The notes: generated by a model from the letters alone, not told the origin. A DNA stretch of 64,000 bases from Galerina marginata (GCA_023014335.1 JAECYW010000017.1:1-64000); one strand, 5' to 3'. Shown: positions 31,753 through 44,010, counted from the stretch's first letter. Numbers and translations are program-made.

Positions 31753-33590
31753 CCTGTGATCACAGTAGTCAGCACTCCTTTTGTTCGAGAGGGGGTGGGT
31801 GGAAGATATTCAAGCTTTGCTTCCAGTTGAAACGAATCTTCAGCAGGAGGCGGAGTATGGCTTTGGTAAAGGAGAATGTGTACAGGAGGCCTGTTTAACA
31901 AGCGTCGGCGATGGCATCTCTTATATAAAGGTGCTACCAATGCATGAGTCAAGAAATCTTGACCCTAGACATCAGAAAAGTCTGACTCATCGTCGTGCGG
32001 CCCCAGGCAGTCGGAAGAGCTGTAGATCTAGAGCACTGTGGAGGTTTTGATTTTGTCCCTGGCGTTGCGTGATACTCATAAACCGGCCCGTATTGACGAC
32101 CGCCGTGGGAAGTACTACTTAGTTCTGTCCATCCGCCATGATGTTTTTGTCTATGCTGTGCACGGATGGGGCGGTGCTCTTCTACTCTACTACAATGGCC
32201 ACGGTTTCCAAATCAACAGCCGGCGGAGACTTCAACCAAGGATAGAGAATCTGGGCGGCGTGGCAGACATTAGTCGCTTGTGGCCATGACTCCACTGGCA
32301 GCGCTGTGAGCCGGGACGAGGGCGGCCGAGATTCTCTCAAGAAGGTGGCGTAAGTATGACCCTCTCCGTTAGGCAGCGATTATTGACTTGATTTCGTACA
32401 AGTTCGGGGCTATAGTGAGTTGGATCCATGTTTCCTCGACTTCAACACCAACGTCGGTTTCTCGGGCCATGGCAGGCGTTGCACGAGCCACTCTTGCTCG
32501 TGGAATAGCATGTCCACCTGATCCTGTACACATACCTCGTTCTGCCCCATAAATGCCCATATTGTCGTGTGTCCTGTCTCCTCTTTCTTCTACTTCAAGC
32601 CTGACATACGCCCTTCAGCCATCCAACATCAGCTATCACTGCCATGCCCCTTGTTTCGACGCGGAGAAGTACGTGATAACAGGTATATTTATTTTCATCC
32701 ATTTAAAGCTTTTTGAAGATTCTGAACTGACGCACGTACGTCAGATTGGTTATTGTTCATATATCTAGTACCCTTGCACCCCGCCCATCAACTCTAGGAT
32801 TCGACGTGTCGGCGTTCAATGTCCCGCGAGCACGCTGTCAAAGTCGAACCGACATATTGAGATCTTTGATATAACAAACTGAGTACATGCTGAGTATCAA
32901 TTCATATCGTCTTCGAATGCTTACTCACCTGGTTTCCGGCCATTTTCAGGACCCCCAATGCGACCTCGAGATATCAATGTCGAAGTCAGATGTCCCGTGG
33001 TAGTCTGCCAGCAACTGCAGCATCCACCTACCGGAGTCCCGAACGCCTGCACCCACATCCTTCAAGCCGCGGCGTATGTTCCCGCTGCCTGAAAACAATT
33101 CAAGTACCCGATGAACAAATCTTAGCAATGACTCACCAAAACAGCCAGCCAGCCCTACCTGGGCGCTCGTCCTCACCGCCTGCGGCCACACCTCTAAACC
33201 TGGTTGAGAACATACAAGCCCGAAGGCCGAGTGCGGTCTGCCCAATCCGGGTATCTCAACTATTGCTGGCAACTGAAACTTCGCCATTAAATTCATTTGC
33301 CAGCGTTAATTTCTCAAGCTCGCGTACCCACCACCTTCTTCATCCGTAGGAGCTGTTACATAAGACCAAGTGATCGTGCGTGACTGTCTTTTCCTTACGC
33401 GCCAGCTTGGAGGTGCTTGGTAGTGCACCCTCTGCGGGGGGCCAGCCAGCGGTCTTATTTTTTTTTCACAATTTTTTTCCTGAACTTTTACTTTGCCCGA
33501 TATCTCTTTCAATAATTAGCAGCCACCACGATGTCCATGGAAGTCAATTGTTGGTCTTTGACAGAAGCATACCCAGTCTGAGTCTATGAC
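31753..33590. other. Gene-poor region upstream of the F-box gene
   Basis: About 1.8 kb with only short unsupported frames on both strands. It includes the F-box promoter immediately right of 31752 and the second copy of the dispersed TCTCAAGCTCGCGTACCCACC motif near 33312. Confidence 0.4.
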
Positions 33591-33599
33591 CTTCTTCCT

Positions 33600-33822
33600 G
33601 TGCGCCTTTGTATTGAATCATTTATGCCATCCTATCTACGCATTGGGACCGACCAACTTCCACTTTCATCAGCCGCCTCTATTTCTCCTGATCTGACCGA
33701 CGAAGCGACCAATGACTTCCCATTCGCGATGCAGGTGTCCAAGAAGCATGGGATCGTGTTCCTCGTCACGAAATTTGGTTTCATCCACCTCTACGACCTC
33801 AAATCCGGTGCCTGCGTGTATG
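33600..33822 (+). pseudogene. Clathrin heavy chain N-terminal fragment
   Basis: The frame reads [20 protein letters not shown] followed by [16 protein letters not shown], an unmistakable block of the clathrin heavy chain beta-propeller. Only about 60 residues match. The fragment ends at the left inverted repeat of a small element (33825), and nothing clathrin-like resumes after the right repeat at 35498. It is therefore a relic that was already truncated or was cut by the insertion. Confidence 0.75.
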
Positions 33823-33945
33823 TAGTCTGTTTTGTACCACGCCCCCAAAACCACGCTAGAAAATCTTTATGTAATCTTCGGACTTTTAAACCCCGGTCCG
33901 GCCTTGTCGCGTCAATATTCCTCTCTCCAGCTTTGTTCTTGACGC

Positions 33946-34062
33946 GATAATTCAATCATACTTGCCCAGAAATTTCGCTTCTTTGTGGTCTGAAACCAAT
34001 AATTCAATCATAATTGCCCATAAATTTTGATTATTTCGCTTCTTTGTGGTCTGAAACCAATT
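33946..34062. repeat. Tandem duplication of about 56-60 bp
   Basis: ATAATTCAATCATACTTGCCC through TGTGGTCTGAAACCA occurs twice in succession; the second copy carries a short insertion (TTTTGATTA). Confidence 0.75.
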
Positions 34063-34079
34063 ACGAGTCAAAAATAATG

Positions 34080-35110
34080 GCTTCGGGAAACCGCTGGCAG
34101 GATTTCCGAGTCATAGGCCTTGAGACGATTGTAAAGAAAATTCTACCAACCTGGACCGACCGTGACGGTCGACACGCGTTCCACCTTGAGCTCGTTTCTG
34201 GAATCCTGGACAGAAAGGACATGCGACATGGTTTTCTGTACTGCAACTGGTGCCGGAAAGTCAGCTGCGTTTGCCGTTCTCCTTGAGTACAACAGCCCAG
34301 GAGCCTATTCCCATGGTCTTCCTACTCGAGCAAAGCCTATCACACCAACGAGATCTGGCCAAACTCGACGTATCCAGGTTTTCTAAATTCTTACTGCTAC
34401 GCCTTGACCTACCTTGACGGATGCAAGGAAAACTTGACTCCGCTTGGCAACAGAAATCAAGGATTGTGTCAGATGGCAAGTCGTGTGTGTGGACCCAAAG
34501 CATCTCCGTGACAAGAAGTGGCGCGAAATCAGAGAGCTCACCTTTCGATCCAACGCTTATTTGCGTGCGTCGATGAGGTCCACCTGATTAACTCCAGGCC
34601 TTTCTTTTCGTCCCGCTTTCACCGTCATTGGAATATTCTTCCGTGGACGCTTTCCGTCGTCAATTTCTGTTCTTCGGCTCGCAGTAGCTCTCGAACTTGG
34701 TCTTCCAACCGAATCTGTTTGCAGGTCTTGACTTTTTTTGAAGGAATGAGCGCCAAAATACGCACTTCACTATCCTATTCATGGCTCATGGGATGACTGG
34801 CAATAAATTTCCAGAATTACTTCCGTACTTGGCTAGCGGAAGAAAGACGATAATACACTGCCAAACACTTCGTCCAGTCCTCAGCGTACACACTTACCTT
34901 TGGCGCTGTCAACCGAATGGAGCCAACAAACTCATACAAGCTCGAATTTACCATTCGATCAGCACCCTAAAGTACAATCACGAGACGATCCACCTAGTCG
35001 AGACTGATCCTCGTTGTCAAATTGTCATCGCGACAGTCGCTTTTTCTAACGGGCTCAATGCGAAGATGCTGCTTGAATTGGCCTGGGCCGACTCGAAGGT
35101 TCACTGAGCT
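34080..35110 (+). pseudogene. RecQ-type DNA helicase relic
   Basis: Helicase motifs appear in changing frames: Walker A ATGAGKSAAF near 34240, VVCVDPKHLRDKKW near 34490, Walker B ACVDEVHLINS near 34570, FRPAFTVIG and RGRFP, PELLPYLASGRKTIIHC near 34815, and CQIVIATVAFSNGLN near 35015 (motif VI region). Multiple frameshifts and stops break it. It matches a RecQ-like helicase family that is multi-copy in Agaricomycetes. The final arginine-finger part (GRxGRN) is absent. Confidence 0.75.
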
Positions 35111-35497
35111 TGCTGAAGGGAGAGCCGAGAGATGTCAGCGAAGTAATGGGCAAAGAAAGTTGGAGACTATCAGGAGAAGTCTTGACAGATAGCAACGCTC
35201 CAAACTTTGACGAACTGGGTGTAGATTGCGATAGGAAAGAGGAGATGAACCGTGGTGTTTCCGGCCTTGAACTGAGCGTGTTTCCTTGTATGATTGGACA
35301 GTTTGAACATTGTTTTCACTATGAGTCATTCTATAAAGGGGATATAAATTGAATTTGAGATGATAGAACACGTTGTGGAACTATAAATGCGTCGAGAGTC
35401 AAGAATGAGGAGGGAATATTGACGCAACACGGTTTCAAAGTCCAAAGACTATATAAACATTTTCCAGCGCGGTTTTGGGGGCGTGGTAAAAACAGGA

Positions 35498-36635
35498 CTA
35501 GATGAGACTTGAGCTCCATGGGAGGTCTTGCATGGGAGGTCTTGCATTTGACTGTGTTTGAATCGCTTTGCTACAGTAGGAAACAGGGTCCGCAAGAGTC
35601 CTTCGCGACGGAGGTAGTGGTAGGACCCAGACTGGCGTTTGGATTGCCTTGTTGGAGTGGGAAGGAACACAGGCAATCCCAGTGGGTGGAGCCGGCAGTT
35701 TGGTTCGCTCTGATGTTGACCTCATTTGAGTGGCACTGTTGGGGTTTTGAAAACTGGCCTTACCCACTAGGTGGGCGCATCCAAGTGTAGCTGTCAGTGA
35801 TCCTCGTTGGATTGGCCCTGATGGTGCCTGAGGGTTGTTAAAAGGGCGGGGTGATACACTCTTTGACAAGGGTGGTGGTGGGACATGGGTATGGCAGCCG
35901 TTGGAAGCAGGACCGCCTCTTGTTGCTACATTGTCCGCTCGCTTGGGAGGTTTGTTTGCCTGAAGCTTCGTAGATGGGCGACTCGCCACTTGGTCTTCTG
36001 GGTGGTGTTTTTTTCTTGCGGGGACATTCAACTTGTTCGCGTCTGAGTCCAACAATTCATCTCCTTCCGAGTCCGACAGGTCGGAACGAGACCGCTTAGG
36101 GAAGGATAAATATGTGCAATAATTGAGAAGGCTTGGACTAACTTTGATGCTTGTTTTAAATCTGTGCCGTAAGTTATTGTGGTGTGTTCGGGTCAGGCGC
36201 ATAACCAAGTAAATGTTGCTGTCACGGTCCTGCTCCATGAAGCTATCAGGGTATTTTTCCAGGATCTGAGTAGAGGTGTCAGGGTGCCGGACAGAGAACA
36301 GGTGGAGGTGTTGAATCATACCTTATTTTGAATAGTTTCTTCGGCTTTGAGTTGGATGCTTGGAGGGTCATCGATGTTATAGTATGTCTCTGAAAGTGAT
36401 CGAAGGAATTCCTGCTTCCAAGTCGGTATAAATAGCAGACAAAAATCAGTTCACTCACGAGCACCCGTACGAGCACATCAGGGTTATTCTTCAATTTCCA
36501 AGCATCTGCAAGTTGTAACTTGTAGCTGCGTTTGCCAAGAGGAAGAACACCTTCAGGACAATTCTCTCCTGTTTCAATGATCAGCTACAATAACATTGAA
36601 AGAAAAGGCTGGAGCTTACGAATAGATATAGTCAT
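35498..36635 (-). CDS. Unknown 311-aa protein with Ser/Pro-rich tail
   Basis: Five exons (36635-36620, 36568-36459, 36411-36322, 36265-36143, 36094-35498) join in phase from MTISIRENCPEG to the stop. The N-terminal 115 residues look folded (WKLKNNPDVLVRVLEF, EKYPDSFMEQDRDSNIYLVM, RTHHNNLRHRF). The C-terminal 200 residues are low-complexity and basic, with an acidic cluster (SDSEGDELLDSD) and two imperfect copies of a KAIQT motif. Intron phases support a real gene. The stop codon CTA/TAG overlaps the TA next to the helicase element, so the original C-terminus may have been replaced. I do not recognise the family. Confidence 0.6.
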
Positions 36636-36659
36636 TATGCCGTGTAGGATCGAATGCAA

Positions 36660-37470
36660 AAGATAAGTAGAAGGTGAGTCTGAAACCCTTTATACGAATC
36701 ATGTTGACGCGAACCCAATGTTGATCAACAGAGTTTAATCTTTCAGACGCGACGCGTGTCCACATTCGGCCCGGAACGCAGGCGCGGGATCCTTCTTTCT
36801 CACGATTTGTTGGGCGAGCCCACCACTTTCCTCCTCCTAGTTCGACTCGGCCTCACCGCCGCTAACGCCTTACATGCTGGTCAGAGCTTCGCGAATTGTT
36901 GAAGCCAGGCTGAGGTAAGTGACCCGGCATGACAGATTAATGAAGCATTGGAGGTCTAGAGTTCGACAAGGTCAGTATCTCGCAACCTGGCGTATTCAGT
37001 GAAGCCCTCTGACGAAACCTGACGAAATTTGGCCAGTGATGGAAATAGGCGTGAATGACCGTGAGGGCGATCTCGACTGGAGTCCCTGGGTAGGGGGGGT
37101 TGTGGTGCCGGAGGCTTAGAAAAAATTTATTGTTAGGGCGTCAAATTTCGAATTTGGTACCTGCCCACGGTGTACTACATAATAATTTATTCCCTGGGAC
37201 TTTTTATGATACGGAAAAGACTCATTCTTGATAGCTGGTCCACATTTACCTCCGGCGGGGAAGATTTTTGATAACTGACAGGCAAAGCGAGACTTCAAAA
37301 ACAGTGCAGTACCATATATTTGATGCGTATCATATCTCGCGCTGCCGGAGGAGTTTGACAACCTAATTGTAGGAGCCTCCCAGTTCCCCGCAAGTTACTG
37401 ATCTTTGTGTCTGCACAATTTTGTCAGACATCATACAGAGTGCTTGGAATCAACAGCTTTTTGCCCCCCT
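36660..37470. other. Intergenic, no supportable gene
   Basis: About 800 bp upstream of the 311-aa gene and downstream of the next minus-strand gene. It contains TGAAACCTGACGAAA-type short repeats near 37005-37030, but no frame with splice support. Confidence 0.4.
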
Positions 37471-37476
37471 TTCTTC

Positions 37477-38383
37477 CTAAAATCCTTCTTGAGGCCAAGT
37501 CAAAGTTGACAGTGGATCATCCTTATTGATCACGTAGACTATGTCCTCGTCCTTTTTGGCCTAAGTGAGTTGTCAGTTTTTGCCAGTCCTCACAGCAACC
37601 ATGACTGACCTGGAGCTCTTCCAATCTGTCAGTCAATAACTTTTCTGTCTGATGCTTAGCGCGCCAGGTCTCTTCAATTTCTTGCTCCAATTCTATGCGT
37701 CTCCTTTCTTGGTCTGCGATCTGCAAGAAGTTTGAATGGGGTCAGTAACGTTCTTCATAGTTGGAAATCACGTGTACCCTCGCCTTGGATTCTTTGGGCT
37801 CTTGAACAACTCGCTCTTCCGCCTCTTCGAGAGCCTTCACCCTTTCGACGAGAGGGACAAGGAATCTAATGACAGGGTGCACGGCACCGATCCATTTATA
37901 ACATCATGGCCTGCCTGGACAGTGTCAAAGTCATTAGAATAGCCATATAATGGAAAAATAAGACTTACCTAGCAATTTTGCTGCGGATTGGGAAACCATT
38001 TGACAAAAGCACGTAAATCTCCTGTGAGTAAAACGAAAGGATTGCGAAAGGAGGCCCAGTACAGGACCTATCAGAAACTTCACATTTGCCTCGCACCGGG
38101 TGGCTGTACTCAAGTGCAAAGAATGCTCCATGCGTCAACCGCACAGTGCTTAATTTCCCAACCAAATGAACACCAATGTCGTCTACCGCTAACGATATGA
38201 ATTCGGCAAGCCTCCCACAAATGACGCAGCCTTTCCACAACCGTACGCGAGGATGGCAAAGACAGGAAGAATCACTGGCAATGACGACGGCAGCAGCGAC
38301 AACTGGAAGTAATTGAGACTGCTGTCCAACTTTGGGCTAACGTCATTGATTCGGTAGGCGTCCGTGCCTGCCATTGTGCCCAT
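37477..38383 (-). CDS. Small membrane / coiled-coil protein
   Basis: The 3' half is clear: exons ending 37969, 37865-37778, 37720-37610 and 37560-37477 join in phase and encode FLVPLVERVKALEEAEER, a charged coiled coil (ERRRIELEQEIEETWRAK) and the end WPQEGF. The 5' part starts at an ATG at 38383 or 38374 and includes a hydrophobic segment (LSLLPSSLPVILPVFAILAYG, here shortened to its core VILPVFAILAYG) that could span a membrane. The splice between the two parts, around 38190-38060, is uncertain. I do not recognise the family. The product would be about 200-230 aa. Confidence 0.45.
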
Positions 38384-39410
38384 GTATCTATTTTTTTGCT
38401 GCCATCCATCTCGCCAGACGATACCTCCTCCCCTCTCCCTCCAGATTCCGCATAAATTGCTATCAGCATTGACAGCGAAGCCGGTGGCTGCAATAACCGG
38501 AAGCAGTCGAGGCTGCTGTTCCGACTCGGTTGGACGTTGGTGCAATTGTTTTCTTCCATATCAAAGGCGGCGCGGAGGAGCGAGACGTTAACGATAACGG
38601 CGGCGGCTTCCTCAGTGCTTCTCCGACGGTCGTACTGGCCGAACATTGGGTAACGAGAGTTCACTGGCTCTTAGAAACAACGTAAGCAAGTGTTCAACAA
38701 GAGAAGGAATGGGAACCACCTGAGAGCTGCACCGAACGGATGCGTGGAGATCACCACCTCCTAAAGCAAACCTGGCACAATTTCGCATCATTATCTAGGT
38801 GGCGAACGCAAGCAACGACGTTTCCTGTTGTGTCCTTTCGGGGTGTGCGACTACACAGTGGTCGAGCATGGCTTGAGTCACTGCAGTACGATACGAACTG
38901 TTGCTCGTTGGAAATGGAAGGCAAGGAGGGTATGGATGAGCAAAGGGACCTGGTAAGAACGATCCCTGTGCTCGTGAACAAAAGTGCGATGGAAAAAGGA
39001 GTGCGCGGCGTGGGGTAGCAGTGAGTGCGGTCAAAGTGCAGTTGCAGCGTCGAGGATTCGAGAGGGAACCATAACGGTGCAGGAAGAAAATGGTTGGGGC
39101 AGCGAGGACGCCAAATTCCCAACGCACTTGCGCCAGCAAAATAACGGGCAGGATTGAGGTGTCAGTCACGGTGGGTGATGGAGCTGGTAGGTAAAGAAAA
39201 CAAAATTAATCAGGAATCGAGGGGCAATGGTGAAAAAACGTACCAACATTCAAACTTAAGGCCCAGTGACAGTGCGGGTTGTTCAGTTTGGATAAGATTG
39301 GTTGTATTTGGAATTTGTCTGTTCAGATCGGTTACTGTTGGTTGAGTTCAACATCGATTCAAAATCCAGGGGTCTGTGAAGATTATAAGAACTCACTTTT
39401 ACAAAGTAAA
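38384..39410. other. Intergenic, no supportable gene
   Basis: About 1 kb with several overlapping frames on both strands but no consistent splice pattern or family match. A stretch near 38460-38560 resembles 38280-38380 (CCGGTGGCTGCAATAACCGGAAGCAGTCGAGGCTGCTGT versus GACGGCAGCAGCGACAACTGGAAG types), which suggests an old local duplication. Confidence 0.35.
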
Positions 39411-39419
39411 AGACTCGTA

Positions 39420-40840
39420 ACTTGATCCACCTAGCCAGATCACCCCATTCCGTCTTACGTACTACGACAATGAGCAGCAGCAACGTACATTTGCTGCTCG
39501 TATGTCAGCGCGGGGAAATCCATGAGTAAACGCCTAAAGATGTTCATCTACATTAGCTACAATAATAATTGGCAAGGGAGACCGCAAGGAGAACGTACCA
39601 TAATGCCGTCAACAATTCCGTAGTTGTCCCAAAGTGCCTTCGTTCCCAAAGCCTTGAAGAGAGCCTCCGTGAGGTCATGACACCTTCGGACACCTCCATC
39701 AAGATTGTTCCAATGGGCATCGCATCTTTGATGAAGATCAATGGACTGCAAGAAAACACAGTGCTAGGACAAGCTTACCGTGGACACCAATTCTGAACGA
39801 TACATACAAGAAGTACCTGCTCAGGGTAATCAGCGATGTAAGGGCCAAGCCCGTAAAATGTTTGACGATAATGTCCACCCGCATATCGTACGACCTTGGA
39901 TTCCGTCATCGCCGGCTTCAATGATTGAGGAATACGATTTATTGATCCATGAAAAAGCTGGCGACGGAACATCCGGAACCCGTCTGAATCTTCGTGCTCC
40001 TTGGTAGCTTTGAGTACATTTGAGTACAATATAAGACTGATGGTCATGCTCATCAGTGACTTCCTTGGCTGCGAAATGGATCTCAGTCGCAAAGTCCGTT
40101 AGATTAGAGAGTTGGTTGTGGAGCACAATCACCGACGCCGATTGCGTCAATAGTGTCGTACAAGTCCTGCTTGTTAACAAATGGCGGGTCTTGGTCCTCT
40201 GGTAGTGTTGCAGTCCAGATATGTAGGAGCTCGTTGATGTTGGACGCCGACATTTGATTCTTGCGAAATAGTAAGCAAGTTCAAATTCGGCACGGTTCGC
40301 AAAGTCGTCGGCAGGTGGTTGATCCCAGGGTGGCGGCGACGCCCCTTCGGACAGAAAGTTTCCCTTGGAATCACAAGGAAGACCTGCAGGAGAAAGAGGT
40401 CGTGAAATAAGACTGAATTCAAAAGAGGAAGAAAGGCGTACCATCGATTAATGGGTGATATCGAACACTTTCGCCTCTCTTATGCGATGGACCATCTTCC
40501 GTAGTATCCATTGGCTCGTCTTCAGCACCAGAGGCACCTGTGTTCGGACTCGGAGGGTCGTTATTGTTGATAAATTGTTGCTCGGGGGCCGCAGCTTGAT
40601 TTTGTGGCGAAGGTGCATGGTTTTCTGGAACACGCAAGGTGTATTTTGAGATGATTGTTGAGACCACCACGGTTCGTAAATGCCATTCATTGTGGCACTG
40701 GGCATGGAATGTTTCGAGCCTTGATTGTTCGAGGCATTGCGGAGACAAGCTGATGGTTGGAAACGGTGGGAAGGCTGCGTTGACGGAAAGTAAATGAGGT
40801 TGGTCAAATGCATGTACATACGGCTGATCACCCACCGATA
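39420..40840 (-). pseudogene. Plavaka-type transposase remnant
   Basis: Minus-strand pieces in order: DGPSHKRGESVRYHPLIDG (near 40440-40500), GLPCDSKGNFLSEGASPPP and FANRAEFELAYYFAR (40270-40390), NQLSNLTDFATEIHFAAKEV (40050-40110), TKALWDNYGIVDGIM (39600-39650) and a decayed WISPR..HTSSKC block (39490-39530). These correspond to the conserved N-terminal and core blocks of the Plavaka group of CACTA-like transposases in basidiomycetes (YHPLIxGxPCDxxGxFLPxGxPPPP; RLEFELAxFLYR; LWDDYGIVxDIxPFT). Most of the catalytic region is missing and frames change. It is a fossil and cannot encode a transposase. Confidence 0.7.
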
Positions 40841-40864
40841 ATGTGTTGTTACATTACTGTCTTC

Positions 40865-42984
40865 ATGGCGCCAAAAGCTGGGCTCTCCAAGTTCAAACCA
40901 ACGATCGAGACGCGAAGTGGTAACAAGACCCAACACGCTGGCCAAGTCGTCAATGATGCCATGCAAAGGCGTTGGACTCCTGCGGAAATGGCGAAGGTTC
41001 GTGCGGAAGAGGCTCGTGTGCAACTGGAGAAACAGACGGAGGACGCGGCGAACATTCAACGTGCTGCTGATGTTGAAGATTGAAGATCGGCTGCGGAAGG
41101 AAGACATCGACCGTCGATCTTCCAATCGCCACTCAACAAGCCAGGATCCATTTCGTACACCAGTGGCCACTGTCGATGACGCTGAACGAGCTGAAGATAA
41201 AGGTGTGTCAGTTTAATTACAACTTTCTGGAAACGAAACATCAGGTACTCATTTGTTAGGCCGGGAAGTAAACCAAGACCCCAAAGCTACGGATCCAGAT
41301 CATTTAGAGGACCAGATAGTAGTGGCGAGGAATATTCCCCTCCCACCTATGCTGGTGGAGACGAGAGTGAGGTTGAGTCCGAGGAATCCGACTTGGATGG
41401 GGATGTAGAGAGAGGAGCCGAACCACAGAAACCCAAGAGAGGGAAGAAGCCGAAAACAGCAAGAGCTGACATCAGGGCCAAACGGTATTTGCACCCTCGC
41501 CTCGACCGCTCACCAAGCGCAAGGCACATGATAGGTTTGCTCTACATGATGCGATGTCTTGCCTCTTGTACTTGCTGACGAGTCCCTGAATAGTGGCAGA
41601 CAGGAATCCGGCAGACAGGAATCCAGCGGCAATCCAAGAAGAAAAAGGTCAAGGGTTCTGCCGGTTGGGACGCAATCAGTGGACCAGAATCTCGCACCCA
41701 GGATGCCGGCGAGAAAAACGATTCGATGGTGAGACCAGGTGGATTCATGGCAGATGGTGAGACCGATGTTGTGGAGCATAAATCTCTGTCCGGTTTCCAA
41801 GGAAAGAGGATCGTGGTGAGTTGTCATTTTAAAACCTTTGGACGATAAACTCCTGCTTGGCTGTAGGTGAATAACATCAAGATTTCCGACTCCAAACCGA
41901 TGGCCCAAAGCACGAAGAGGGCACAACGTGGCGGCGCTACCAAGTGGAAGCTTGACCACCTTCCATCTGGAGCTGCCTTCACTGAGTCTCTCGCCCCGCT
42001 CGCCAAAAATCAAGGTCGGCACTCTCGATGCCTGGGAAGGGTTCTCGTCAGTCCAGATTCAACATCTGGTTGATGCTATTTTCCCCAAGGATGGACACAT
42101 CATTGAAGATAACGACGTTGGGGCGGCCTGGTAAGATTTAATGTCCAAATTTTTCCCCTTGTTCATCTCTTTGTGGTAGGTTGGCTACCGCCTCAGCAAC
42201 TGGCGTAACGGCTTCTTTACGCGTGCCAGAACCGCGGTCAAGAACTTCCTCGAAGCTGGAGAAGGGATACTTGTCGAGGGCCCGGCTGACATCGCCGAAT
42301 ACCTTAGCTTATTCACTGAGATCCAGGGCAATCCGCCTACTGCCCCATTCCACTGGCGAGTGTGGGACAAAGACGAGGAAACAGGCAAGATCACAAAAAA
42401 GGTATTTCTTTTAGCTATTCACTTACTTGTATTGACTTGAAATTTCGCAATCGTAAAGGGTTGTCTTCAAAATGAGCTTATCATGTCTTTAGCTCATGCT
42501 TATTTTGCCGAATACGAGGACATTCCGGATCCACGCGACCTCTACCCCTCGGAGCCGCCTGGGGGGGCGTTGATACTTGCGATGCAAGCTGTGAGTTTTC
42601 TAACACGTCTTACATGAAGTTGATAATTAACCATCGTCGTTTCAGGTGGAACTTGCTTTCACATTTTGGAGTACTGGAGAATTTATCGAAGATAAGTCCT
42701 CCCATTTCTCTGCGGAAAAATATGGTGACAACGTCAAAAGGAAGCCCAGCGCCGACGGCGGAAGGGCAAAGGATGTCAAGGTCCTGGTTGCTGGTCGATT
42801 CAAGCCGACAATCCGCAGTCTTACCGTGGAGAAACACTGGGTCCCGATCTTCAAAGCCGTCACGGATATTCCCAGTGTCAATCGGAAGAAGAAGGCTCGC
42901 AGCAAATCAGCCTCTTCGCGTGCAAGTTCAGAGATGATCGTCGACGAAACGCCCGAGTTCATATTAGTTTCCGACGAGGACTAG
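40865..42984 (+). pseudogene. Repeat-associated basidiomycete gene, frameshifted by a 7-bp duplication
   Basis: The gene starts MAPKAGLSKFKPTIETRSGN and runs through VRAEEARVQLEKQTEDAANI. At 41077-41090 the heptamer TGAAGAT is duplicated, so the frame hits TGA; removing one copy restores EDRLRKEDIDRRSS. Further exons encode SGEEYSPPTYAGGDESEVES, LAKIKVGTLDAWEG, QIQHLVDAIFP, a YRLSNWRNGF-like block near 42190-42220, AHAYFAEYEDIPDPRDLYPS, LAFTFWSTGEF and the end SSRASSEMIVDE. This order matches a family present in many copies in Agaricomycete genomes, often near transposons; its function is unknown. It is divergent to the Plavaka remnant with a 25-bp gap, so both may derive from one element. 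Confidence 0.65.
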
Positions 42985-43059
42985 TGTTATCTGCAGACTC
43001 TTAGTGTCATCCCCGGTCTTTCAGTTGGTAAGGTTCAGTAACCCTTCCCTTCAAGCTTA

Positions 43060-44010
43060 AGCTTCGAACTAACCAACCATGAGCAGATCTTCAGCCGCAT
43101 CACGCCCATCGCCTCTGAGTGCGTCTTGTTTCGGTGTTCGTATTTTATCTTACCTCTAATTCAATGTTTATTTTGCTCCTAGCTCTGGTCTTAGTGGTCT
43201 ATGATTGTCAGGATGGCGGCTTCAGCAGTCGTTGCTAGACTTTCATTCGGTGAGTTTCACTTTCAGCAACGTTTTCCTTTATCAAACTAAGTATCATGAG
43301 CAGACCTTCTGCTCGTGTAATCCTATCACACCCATGGCCTCTCGGTACGTCCTTTACTGTCATTTTCTTGATCTCAGTTGCCATCTCAGATCTTTTTTTG
43401 ATTCTTAGCACCGCGATACGCTGTACGAGTCGCCGGCAGAAGTGGCTTTGTGACCTTGTCAGAGGTGCGAAAGATAACATATCCGTGTCCCGCTCCCGCT
43501 AACTCTCGCATCAAATCCCCCAGGTAATTTTAGGGTCAGCGGTGGGACGCGTCAACGATACTCGGTCCATGCATTGCCAGGTCTTCGCTGGCGCTGATGA
43601 TGGATACTAAAATCGGCCCAAATCCGGTGAGTCACCGCCGTGCCTTACTCTATTCAATGTACTAACTTTCAGCCCAGGTTTTTCCTCGTCAAGATGGCGT
43701 CAGTGGCCATTGGTGGTCTTTCCATCAGTGAAGTTCAGCGGCATCCTCGTTCTCCAAACTAACCAAGCTTGAGTAGATCTTCTGCCAATGTAACCGTGTC
43801 ACGCTTATCGCCACTGGGTGCATTTTGTGCTATTGTCCATACCTTCTCGTCCTAGGCCGCCATCCCTGCTATTCTTGTCTCGATTATCAGCATGACAACA
43901 AGTTGTACAAGTCAGAAGTGATTAACCTAGGTACGAAAGTAATGAATTTGCGTCCTTCTCCCACTGACTTTTGCATCAGTTTTCCAGGGTAACTGGAAAT
44001 TATTTCGGAG
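43060..44010. repeat. Decayed tandem repeat of about 200-450-bp units
   Basis: Three related units start near 43070, 43285 and 43755 with AACTAA(C/G)...GAG(C/T)AGA(T/C)CTTC(T/A)GC, then (A/T)CACGC and a CCTCT-GG motif. Second-order motifs ATGGCGNCTTCAGCAGTNG (near 43213) and ATGGCGTCAGTGGCCATTGG (near 43694) also repeat. Copies differ at many positions, so the array is old. Confidence 0.55.

Larger units (their letters stand above)
33825..35498. mobile_element. Small inverted-repeat element containing a RecQ-type helicase relic
   Basis: About 110 bp at 33825-33945 (starting GTCTGTTTTGTACCACGCCC) is repeated in inverted orientation at 35385-35498 (complement starting GTCCTGTTTTTACCACGCCC). 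TA flanks both ends (33823-33824 and 35499-35500), as for TA-targeting transposons. The interior is a decayed RecQ-like helicase gene. Neither a transposase nor a second copy is visible, so whether the helicase was captured or the element was inserted around it is open. Confidence 0.55.

Noticed and set aside
40448..41170. A 240-codon minus-strand frame next to the Plavaka remnant.
   Set aside because: It overlaps both the Plavaka-type frame and the start of the divergent gene, and shows no family resemblance.
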